This document shows positions 55,650-64,000 of a stretch of 64,000 nucleotides of DNA, in pieces. Both the position numbers and the translations under genes were made by a program. The DNA comes from Cepaea nemoralis (lineage: Eukaryota > Mollusca > Gastropoda > Stylommatophora > Helicidae), in NCBI GenBank assembly GCA_014155875.1, contig JACEFZ010028312.1, positions 124,001 through 188,000 of the forward strand, in the 5' to 3' direction. Position 1 is the first letter of the stretch; every line of letters begins with the position of its first letter. Below the pieces are notes generated by a model. That model made no database searches. It was given only the letters and a program-made list of their open reading frames with translations, and had not been told where the DNA came from.

Positions 55650-56735
55650 ATATCATATTCATTCATTCAGTAGCATGTCCTTTGCAGAAACTTGCTCCCA
55701 TAACAACCTTCCGGAAAACCTCTCGATCATAAGCAAGATTTCCCGCTACCGATACACCCATCTGGAGATCATCCGCCACATCCTGCATCCATCTTCTCTT
55801 TGGCTTTCCTCTTCCTCTCTTCCCAGGCATATACCCCTCCATTATTGTTGTCTCCAAACTTTCGTGGCATTTCAAGGTACCAGATTATTTCAATTTTCTT
55901 TGTTTTATTGTCTTTAATAGCCAACCTTCTTCAATATTCAGCTCTTGAAGTATGGATGCATTTGTTCTTTTCTTTACCCAAGATATTCTTAGAACTCGTC
56001 TATAACATTTATATTCAAATGCATTTATGTGCTGTTCAGCTTGTTTAGTAAGTGTCCAGTTCTCACAGGGGTATTTTGCAATGGAAAAGATGCTTGCTCT
56101 TAAAAATCTAATTTGTGTAGTTCTGTCTGTCCCATTCCATAATTTAATCAGTTGTTTTAGTCTTTGAAGAGCAATTGATAGTCGTCGTTTAATTTCTTTC
56201 ATTGTGTCACCGATGTTGGTAATCAATGACCTAAGATATTCAAAATTTTCCACCACCTCCAATTTTTCCTCATTAACATATATTTCTTTCTTCATAGTTT
56301 TATCTGTATGCATTATCTTTGCTTTGGCTATGTCAAGATATAAGTTGTGATTTTCACTATTCAATTGGGTTGAGGCTATTAGATTTTCTATACCAGCCTG
56401 TGTTGTGGATAGCAATACTGTATCATCAGCATACCGAATCTCTGGTATGTCATGACCTGTTTATATCGTCTCTTACATTTCTCATTATATTTTCGGCGTA
56501 CAGGTTAAACAATTAGGGGGACAGCACACATCCCCAACGGACTCCTTGCTTGATGTCAAACCAATCTGATGTCTCGCCATCTATTCTAACCGCTGCTTGT
56601 TGGTCTAGATAGAGCATTCTTATGTGTTGTATTACATGTGGTGGAAAGCCCATATTCCTCATGATTTCCGAAAGTTTCTGATGTTGTACACAGTCAAATG
56701 CCTTTCAATAATCCACAAAACATGAGAATAGGTGT
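55650..56735 (-). pseudogene. LINE reverse-transcriptase fragment
   Basis: The minus strand holds the 3' half of a LINE ORF2. RT motifs upstream (about 56,510-56,700) include a conserved aspartate in an AFDCVQH-like motif and a QGVRWGCVLSP-like motif. The catalytic YADD follows in RYADDTVLLSTT near 56,430. Beyond it comes YLRSLITNIGDTMKE, then WTLTKQAEQHINAFEYKC, and the C-terminal EEGWLLKTIKQRK segment, then GKRGRGKPKRRWMQDV. At least two frame breaks or stops interrupt it, for example between 56,415 and the upstream motifs and near 55,885. The 3' end carries AATG units. The copy is 5'-truncated and inactive. Confidence 0.85.
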
Positions 56736-56929
56736 ACATTTCATATGAAGTGTATAATGCTGTGGGTGTGATGGTGGAAACACATAGTCACTGTTGAGTG
56801 CATCGCCCGTCGAGTGCCGATTAATCTAAACATGAGATTATCTCTCTATAATCAATACTCCTAAATGTCAGGTGTTAGTCATATATACCTGAGCTGCCTA
56901 ATGACTTAGATGGTACTACCTGCTTTCTG
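56736..56929. other. No feature recognised
   Basis: Spacer between the LINE and a family D repeat. Confidence 0.3.
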
Positions 56930-57415
56930 TTAGCGCCGAATGTTGAGCGGCGCTCATCAAACCCGGCACCCCACAGTGTGTCAACGGCTACAGGCGGAGG
57001 AGCGCAATTGGGAGGGTACAAGCCTAACCCTAGGGCGAGGAAATGTAACCTAAAGACTAAATGTCATGGCAGGGCAGACCAGGCCCTAAGCCTTGGTTAG
57101 CAACTGGTCTAGGATCGAAGCTCTGACAAGCGGACAGTTAGAGTATTTGCTGATCCGGCAGCTTCTGCAGCTTGTCTTGTTCCAGGTGTATTGGTGTTAC
57201 CTTTCCTTTCGAGTAAAATAGGCAGACCCAGAGAGGGATTAAGCTGAAGTGGTAACACATGGTCTCTGCAATTTAGCCCAGGCTTTGTGCCATCAATCAG
57301 TTACATTCGCTACCGCCATGGGTTGTAGTTATTGTTCCTTTTTTTTTTTGTAAGCACAATGTGACAAACTGTCGTCTGTCAAGATGGCCAGGTGCCACTT
57401 GGTATAGATAATCAT
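56930..57415 (+). mobile_element. Repeat family D (LINE 3' end type), copy 1
   Basis: Shares with 58,283-58,825 the blocks AGACCAGGCCCTAAGCCTT, CAGCTTCTGCAGCTTGTCTT and TGTATTGGTGTTACC. Its end (ATTCGCTACCGCCATGG to GTCTGTCAAGATGGCCAGGT) matches the 3' UTR of the zinc-finger LINE at 35.94-36.05 kb, so this is probably a non-coding derivative of that LINE. Confidence 0.7.
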
Positions 57416-57930
57416 TACTCCTAAAGTGGCGAAAATTGTTCCTTGACTTTTTAAAAATTTACTGTATACTCTTTCGCTTCATTCTTTTAGAATTCATGTT
57501 CAAAACACGTGTTTTCACCAGTTCATTTGTTTAGCAAACTTTATTGACTTGCCTGATGTTGGTGGACACGACATTTACAATATAAACAGAAGACATACAC
57601 GTCGAAATGTCAGACTCATTTGGTGACATTCCAGATCGTCCAAGGACAGCAAACATTGATCTCTATATATCCAGTTCTCGGACACTGGCGGGAAATCTGC
57701 TTCCAGCGAAGTCCATTCCCTGTAAGAAAAGTCTTCGGGGTATAAGTTGTTTATCACGTGTATGCCTCAAGTCCACTACGTGCTTTTGTCAAAGTTTATT
57801 CAAATGTCATGTTGTCCAATTTGCAATAATGTATTAGCCCCGTATCCCTGTCTTCATTGTTCTCCTCTCTCTCGTAATCACAGGCCCGCCCTTTTGGACG
57901 TCATATTGTAAATGTCAGAATTCTGCCAAT
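57416..57930. other. No gene seen
   Basis: Unique-looking sequence. No recognisable domain. Confidence 0.4.
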
Positions 57931-57933
57931 ATG

Positions 57934-58168
57934 CTGAGGTTATGGCTGAGGTTATGGCTGAGGTTATGGCTGAGGTTATGGCTGAGGTTATGGCTGAGGT
58001 TATGGCTGAGGTTATGGCTGAGGTTATGGCTGAGGTTATGGCTGAGGTTATGGCTGAGGTTATGGCTGAGGTTATGGCTGAGGTTATGGCTGAGGTTATG
58101 GCTGAGGTTATGGCTGAGGTTATGGCTGAGGTTATGGCTGAGGTTATGGCTGAGGTTATGGCTGAGGT
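57934..58168. repeat. 12-bp minisatellite, about 19 identical units
   Basis: GAGGTTATGGCT is repeated with essentially no variation, which implies recent expansion. The AEVM and WLRL frames are artefacts. Confidence 0.98.
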
Positions 58169-58203
58169 TTATTTAATTTGTTCTCCAACCTTTACCTCAA
58201 AAC

Positions 58204-58297
58204 ATTTAATTGCATATCCTTTACATAACCGTGCAGTCAACCCCAGCATTTTTGTCTGAGATTTCTTGGCAAATTAACGCTGAGTAGTTTGCCATTG
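58204..58297 (-). mobile_element. SINE family A, tail fragment
   Basis: GCATATCCTTTACATAAC, GCAGTCAACCCCAGCATTTT and GAGTAGTTTGCCATTG in reverse. It stops at the junction with family D. Confidence 0.75.
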
Positions 58298-58825
58298 GGA
58301 GGATACAAGCCTTATCCTGGTGCGAGAAAATGGAACCTAAGACTAAATGTCATGACAGGGAAGACCAGGCCCTAAGCCTTTGTCAGCAAGTGATCTATGT
58401 TCGAAGCTCCGACAGGCATTGCTTTTCTGATCCGTCAGCTTCTGCAGCTTGTCTTGTTCCAGATGTATTGGTGTTACCTTTTCTCTGGAGTTAACTAGGC
58501 GGGTTGACAAAGATATCATGCTGCATGGGCAACAAATGGTCTGTACAATTCAATCTAGGCTTTGTGTTATGGAGAGGTATAACAGTATCCATGGTCTGGT
58601 TGTAGTTATTGTTTCTTTTTTTTTGAAGCTCAATGTAACAAACTATCTATCGCCTGTTATTGTTCCTTTTTTTGAAGCACAATGTAACAAACTATCTATC
58701 GCCTGTTATTGTTCCTTTTTTGAAGCACAATGTAACAAACTATCTATCGCCTATTATTGTTCCTTTTTTTGAAGCACAATGTAACAAACTATCCTCTGAC
58801 AAGACGGCCAGGTGCCAGTGAGCAA
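58283..58825 (+). mobile_element. Repeat family D, copy 2, with 52-54 bp tandem units
   Basis: Matches copy 1 from TTGGGAGGATACAAGCCTTA onward. Near its 3' end, a segment with TTGTTCCTTTTTTTGAAGCAC and AATGTAACAAACTATCTATCGC is repeated about four times (58,608-58,795). The element ends at GACAAGACGGCCAGGTGCCA. Confidence 0.75.
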
Positions 58826-58988
58826 GTGATTTCGAAATAGTCCAGTGTTCAAATCCGTATGTTGCGACAAGTAAGATTAATATTCTCCCACAATTTGCAT
58901 TAACCTGCCTACGGTGTTGTGCCATAGGCTCTTCATACAGTTTAATCTCTGTATTGCTATGACAGTGGGCACCTGATTTTGAACAGTC
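58826..58988. other. No clear feature
   Basis: A minus-strand frame contains ATYGFEHWTISK, faintly like the ALYGCETWTL motif of LINE RTs, but it is too short to call. Confidence 0.3.
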
Positions 58989-58995
58989 CATTGTT

Positions 58996-59240
58996 GCCGG
59001 CTTCGTTGCTAAGGAGCTACGGACGTAGTTCGTAATCCCGCATACCGCGTTAGAAACACAACTGCGGACGTTTTGGCAGCAGACCGCCTGGTGTTGGTTT
59101 TTAATGAAGTTTTATGGGTGCCGGTCGTTCAGAAAGCAATGGCAAACTACTGAACGTAAACTTGTCCAGAAATCACAAACAGCCAACAAATGCTGGGGCT
59201 GACTGCTACGTCCTGTAAAGGATATGCTACTAACTTATTG
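58996..59240 (+). mobile_element. SINE family A, full-length copy
   Basis: Flanked by CATTGTT (58,989-58,995; 59,241-59,247). GCCGGCTTCGTTGCTAAGG, CGTAATCCCGCATACCGCG, GGTCGTTCAGAAAGCAATGG and CTACGTCCTGTAAAGGATAT are all present. Confidence 0.9.
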
Positions 59241-59247
59241 CATTGTT

Positions 59248-59629
59248 CTTGATTATAGAACCAACTATTCAAAGTTTGTGACGTTGACAATTTCTTCATT
59301 GTGACTTTCGATTTTTAATTGTCAAGCAATTGTCTGGGGGACATTATTGTTTCTTAAATTCAGAAAATGATATTCATCTCTACTGCGACTTTTGACTTAA
59401 TTGATTCTCCTTATCTCGGAGCACCGTTTGACAAGCCGACCATATCTTGTGCATGAATGGCATGAAATATTTTTGCGTCTGTCGTTACATTTTCTGTATT
59501 AATTTTGATCTGTTTAGGGTAGAGAACGCGGTCCTGTTTTGCTACCCTACGCACACAAAATGTTTCTCCAACTACTCTGACATGGTATCATGATTTAATT
59601 AAGTAGATGAAATGTGCTCCTAAGATGTG
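59248..59629. other. No gene seen
   Basis: Unique-looking AT-rich sequence. Confidence 0.4.
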
Positions 59630-59637
59630 TTCCTCCT

Positions 59638-60062
59638 AGTTTAGTTTAGTTTAGTTTAGTTTAGTCGATGGATCAACATCACGGCACACGGGAGCAACCC
59701 ATAAGTGCTCCGTTCTCCTCCTAACTCAAACTTGAGTCTGGAGAAACTCAGCTCAGTTCACGAACTCCGTAGCAACGGTGTGGATCATGAAATACTTTGG
59801 GTAGATTTTAACTCGAAATTTTGCCCGGGCAGCGCTGTTAGGCTACTCTTTTTCGATTTCCAACTGCCAAGGGATTTTTTTACGTGCGCAACAATACACA
59901 CGGGCATCCGATTTCACTACCCAGAGATCAGGAGAAATTTTATTACTAGAAGTCCACGAGAAAAATTCCCGGTCATAACCGGGGCTTGAACCCGGGACCT
60001 CCAGCACTCGAAGCGGACACCATACCTCGAGACCACGCAGCCCCACCACGCAGCCCCCCTTA
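59638..60062 (-). mobile_element. SINE family F, third copy
   Basis: Flanked by TTCCTCCT (59,630-59,637; 60,063-60,070). Six AGTTT tail units lie on the plus-strand left side. The head end carries a tandem CCACGCAGCCCC duplication. Same orientation as the other two copies. Confidence 0.9.
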
Positions 60063-60183
60063 TTCCTCCTGATGTTCCACAATTTATGATGTTGACCACA
60101 GTCGAAGGCCTTGCTGTGTACTATGAAGAAAGTATGAAGATCTACATTGCACTGTCAGCACAACTATCATTTTTCGCTCACTC

Positions 60184-60443
60184 GCATTGAACTCAAGCGT
60201 AATCCATACACGTGCTACTAATTCTAACGCACTGGACTGATCTTTGCGTGTGTATTAGTTTTAACTATTACCAGTGTCCTTCGCCATCAGGCGAACCCAC
60301 TACGACTTCTGAGGTCCTTGAAATTTACATCTCCAAGCCAAGGACGAGAAGTCAACATTTTAATCCAACTGACCATGTAGGGGTTGAACTCGCTAGCTCG
60401 GTATCAACACACCGAAAGTTTATCCATTCAGCCACGCTGACAT
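60184..60443 (-). mobile_element. SINE family C, near full-length minus-strand copy
   Basis: GCCATCAGGCGAACCCACTA, ATTTACATCTCCAAGCCAAG, GGGGTTGAACTCGC (B box in reverse) and CCATTCAGCCACGCTGAC (A box in reverse). Confidence 0.9.
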
Positions 60444-60685
60444 CATGCACGATATTCTCACGTTGAATTTACGGACCCTAGTAACTCTGCCCTATCTATA
60501 CCTTCTTGTAATTCATCTTAACTTACTTTCAATTTTATCCATGATGATTCACAAGAGGATATTGCTAGACTGACATTGTAGTGCGATAGTGTACGATAAT
60601 TAGTGCACAGTTTTAAATTTTCTTTCTTTAGAAGAGGGATGTAGATTTTTCTTTGCCACGCTTTTGGGTGAAACAGCGCTGTTAA
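60444..60685. other. No feature recognised
   Basis: Unique spacer before family E. Confidence 0.3.
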
Positions 60686-60928
60686 GATGAGTTGAATTGA
60701 GCTGAGTTGAGCTGAGTTGAGTCAATAACCGACATCACAGCGCTCAGGACATTCGTCCTCATCTTCAACAGTCAGCGAAGAATCGCAATACTTATGGTAC
60801 TAGTAGCATTCTGATTATGTGTCCGTCTGGTCTTTCCTTGGAGTCCTGAGTGTCGACCAGATCCTCTAGTCCAGTGGTTCTCAACCGGTGGGGAATTCCT
60901 CCCCCGGGGGGAATTTTAGGGTTTCCAT

Positions 60929-60960
<32 letters not shown>

Positions 60961-61325
60961 GGGGGGGGGGGAGGGGGGGGAAATTAAGATGATTTCAGAT
61001 CGCGTTAATACAAGAACCGATTACTTGATATTGTTTTTCGCTTTATACTGTACGGTTCTGTATGTCTCACCCTTCTAAAATTCATTTTGTAAAGTAAGTA
61101 GACCCACAAATCACGTTTTATGTGGACATCTAGACTTGTTTTAGTATGTGCTATTAAATTTAGCTTCCATTATTACGTATACTGTGTAGGGACGGGGGCG
61201 GGATTTTTAGGAAGGTAATACGAAAGGGGGGAATGACGTTCTGAAAATATGGTGAAGGGGGTCATGGGCCAAAAAAGGTTGAGAACCACTGGTCTAGTCA
61301 CTCCCCGCAGCAATGTGCCTGTCCG
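60686..61325 (-). mobile_element. Repeat family E, copy split by a hAT MITE
   Basis: Starts with the GAGTTGAGC pentamer tail in reverse, then AACCGACATCACAGCGCTC, TCAACAGTCAGCGAAGAATC and CCAGATCCTCTAG. After the MITE it resumes TCACTCCCCGCAGC, as in reverse of 8,345-8,372. Confidence 0.75.
60872..61291. mobile_element. hAT-type MITE with poly(G), copy 2
   Basis: Same ends as the 52.4-kb copy (CAGTGGTTCTCAACC and its complement). The flanks are CTCTAGTC (60,864-60,871) and GTCTAGTC (61,292-61,299), seven of eight matching. Poly(G) spans about 60,929-60,978. It has only one copy of the internal GGATTTTTAGG segment. Confidence 0.9.
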
Positions 61326-63612
61326 CTAAACGCAACTGGAGCAAAACACTAAAAAGCATCATCAAGAAAATCGAACTCGTTAATCGAACGATTCAGAACA
61401 GCATACTCAAGCGAACGATTTTCCAGGACGTTTATTTCCGTCACTGGTACAAAGGATTAAAACTCTGGCAGAAAAGCAAGCTGATCCCTAACCACAGGAT
61501 CGGCGCCTACTCACATACATCCACCCTTGAGCTCCCAGTCAGCTCGCTGCCCTTGAACCTTCCTATCTATTCTTCAGTTCAATTTCTTAGATACTAAGAT
61601 TCAGTCTAGGTGGATTTCTATTCCCGATCCATTCACCGTTGTCGTCTCAATAAATTCCTTACCAGACTCCCTGCTGCCTCATCCCGAAATCACGGCATCC
61701 AGGTGTCACCTTCACATCGAGCCTTCAGAAACACATCTTGTTCGTATCACAAAGTCACAGCGTCTCTCGTTGCTGTCCAATGACGTTCTCCACATTCTCC
61801 TTGGATTCCTCTGTTGACATCCACTTTAGTGTCTGAATGGGAAACTCCGTATATGATTTTCCACCGCCCATTCCGATGACGTCATTATGTCTAAACGCCA
61901 TGTGGCAGTATGCCCCCCTCCCTTTTAAAATGATGTAATCATTTTTTTCTCCAAGAGAATTAACCTGACACATAGCAGTGTAGACACAATGACTTTTATC
62001 TCGACCGCTATGTCGTAAATCTTAATCTCATCCAACGGGTAGGTAGGGGACTAGTATTATGACGTCATAATTTTAGGCGTACTCGGAATTAAGTAATAAT
62101 AACTAATGATCAATGATCAAAATATAACTATACTAACATAGTATTTAATCTATAACTACGTTAACTAATCAACTATTATCACAATTCATTAAATTAAATT
62201 CTATATACACACAATAATATTATACAATGTTCAATTCATATCACAATACTTGTTCACCAGTTTTCCTTTACAGTAGTTACCCCTAGTCACAAACCATCCA
62301 AGTGAAAACTCGATACAGGAGAAAACCCACACAAGTCAAAGTTCCCAAAGTTCTCCATGCCTCAACGGTTCCTCCTCACGTAAATTTCTTATCATCCTGT
62401 CAAAATCACATATTGACAGAAGTATCCAACTATTTAAACTAGCTATTTGCATTAATAATATGTAATTGTTGATCTGTGTGGTGTATTGCCAGTAAATTCG
62501 GTGCTATCTAACACATATTTCCAACACTTATGAAAAAAAACTATAAAAACCCTAGGTTTGAATAAATTGAAAAAAATATTTATATTTATATTTTGTTTTA
62601 AAAATATCGGCAAGATTATAATTGATTTTGTAGCTCTTACAGTTTTGTGAAGAATCATATCTCACGGGAATTCAAGATTTCTAAGATAATAAATCAGAAA
62701 TTTAAAATATTTAAATCAAATACTCTTCATAAATTATTAAGTTCTCTAAAAAACATATATTACAAACAATTTATGTAGAATAGAAAACCAAACATTTTTT
62801 TCACACACTTAGTGAAAAAAAAATAGTGGAAAAATTCTGACAAAAAATAACCTTACACATTGACATCTGGTATAACTAAGTAATAAGACCCAAATGTTCT
62901 GTGTGTACTATGGGGTTGATATGAACCTAAAAAACTTTCACTTTTTCATCCCATTTTATTTTTTCCTTTATTTTTTTCTTTTTTTTTTTTTTTCTTTTTT
63001 TTTCTTTCTTTCTTTCTTTGTTTCAAATCTGTAGAATTTTCCTTTTCCCTGCCCTCATGCCAATATTTGTACATTGAAACTTTGTTGTTTTGGAAATGAA
63101 ATTTTGTTTTCATCTTGTTATCTTCTTTTAATTTGTGAATAAATCATTTTTAATGTCGCACCCAACCGTATTTCTTTGATTGTTTTGTTTTTTTTTAGTG
63201 CCACACTTCTTGACTTCTGGCGATTATGTAATCCATTTTTTTGCCCTTTTGTGTGTATATTTGTGCTATGCTTCTTCATTCTGTGTGCATGTTTATAAAT
63301 ATCGTTTTTTGTTTGTATAAACCCTTTTAAAAACTATTTTTTCCCTTTGCTTTTGTGCTGAAAACTTTTTTTGTGTAAAAACCAAAATGCGTGAAAACTT
63401 TTGGTTTCTTTTTTGAATTTTTTAAAAAATATGTTCATTTACAAAAAATAATCTCGTTTGGACTTGTTTGTGAGTATCATTATTTCTTCATGTTTGGGTT
63501 CTTTTGATTTTGTGAAAATCTTGGCATTTGCAATTAATTACCGTTATGCTATCACTCAGTAGATTGTATCATGCATGTCTACCGTTATGTACCCTGTGCT
63601 TTTTTGCATCTT
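61326..63612. other. No gene recognised; AT-rich
   Basis: A 94-codon plus-strand frame at 61,313-61,597 and a 72-codon minus-strand frame at 61,755-61,973 have no domain that I recognise. From about 62,060 the DNA is strongly AT-rich with poly(T) runs (62,960-63,020), and I see no coding region. Confidence 0.4.
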
Positions 63613-63675
63613 TTCTTTCTTCTTCTTCTTCTTCTTCTTTTTCTTCTTCTTCTTCTTCTTCTTCTTCTTCTTCTG
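63613..63675. repeat. (CTT)n microsatellite
   Basis: About 20 TTC units with one T-rich interruption. Confidence 0.95.
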
Positions 63676-63824
63676 TTGTTTCAATTTGGGCATTTGTACT
63701 TGTAAGTGTTTTCGTTAGACTTGTGTTCTATAGTTCCTTTCTGACGAAATCTCTGGCGAGTTGTTCTTTCACTACTGTAGCACATACTTTATCTTTGTGT
63801 GATTACTTTCATACATTTGTCTTA

Positions 63825-63998
63825 TACGCTCTTTCCACATTGCTTCCTTTGCAATATTCTCTTTTGAAGTGCGAGTCGTTTTTGATTGATTTCTGCCTCT
63901 CCAGTTATCCGCCTTTCTTCCATCTCTCTCTTCATTGCAGATATCTTTTCACGTTGCAACGTTAATTCTTTTTCTCTAGACTCTAATCGTTCGCGTTG
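63825..63998 (-). pseudogene. Partial gag-like coiled-coil frame running off the right edge
   Basis: On the minus strand a frame enters from beyond the window and is open for 58 codons to a TAA at 63,822-63,824. It is highly charged, with RERLESREKELTLQREKIS and then KREMEERR, a coiled-coil pattern like the N-terminal parts of both gag proteins in this window. It may be the start of another LTR-element gag or an unrelated coiled-coil exon. No start codon or capsid domain is visible here. Confidence 0.45.
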
Positions 63999-64000
63999 CA

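Overview
The window looks like intergenic DNA from a repeat-rich animal genome. I found no recognisable host protein gene, rRNA, genuine tRNA or CRISPR. Nearly everything identifiable is a transposable element, a tRNA-derived SINE or a tandem repeat. The mix (a Penelope-like element, several LINEs, Tc1/mariner and hAT elements, Ty3/gypsy-type LTR elements with SCAN-like capsids, many SINEs, dense micro- and minisatellites) fits a lophotrochozoan, perhaps a gastropod mollusc. That placement is inference only.

Layout. 0-12 kb: five SINE copies or fragments, decayed LINE tails and four minisatellites (about 61, 18, 22 and 35 bp periods). The 61-bp and 22-bp arrays each appear to have grown from the inside of a SINE copy. 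12.1-26.5 kb: an inverted duplication of a 3.3-kb segment carrying an IS630/Tc1/mariner-type transposase. The arms are separated by a broken Penelope-like element, and the second arm is split by a 6.5-kb LTR element (17,846-24,355) whose insertion point is confirmed by the unfilled site in the first arm. 26.5-33 kb: low-complexity DNA and a 3.5-kb array of 42-bp units, itself invaded by a SINE and a LINE fragment. 33.6-38.4 kb: a mariner with very long inverted ends, a LINE with a C-terminal zinc finger, and a Tc1/mariner element carrying a SINE. 38.9-42 kb: two more minisatellites. 42-45.5 kb: SINEs, a LINE tail and trinucleotide repeats. 45.6-52.2 kb: a second LTR element (LTRs about 1.57 kb) inserted in a SINE. 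52.4-64 kb: two hAT MITEs, further SINEs, a LINE reverse-transcriptase fragment, a 12-bp minisatellite and AT-rich DNA. A gag-like coiled-coil frame runs off the right edge.

The two LTR elements share one architecture: gag, zinc knuckles and protease followed by the zinc-binding end of integrase, with reverse transcriptase and the integrase core missing. They could move only with enzymes supplied from elsewhere. The window is best read as layered insertions whose order can be deduced from target-site duplications and unfilled paralogous sites.
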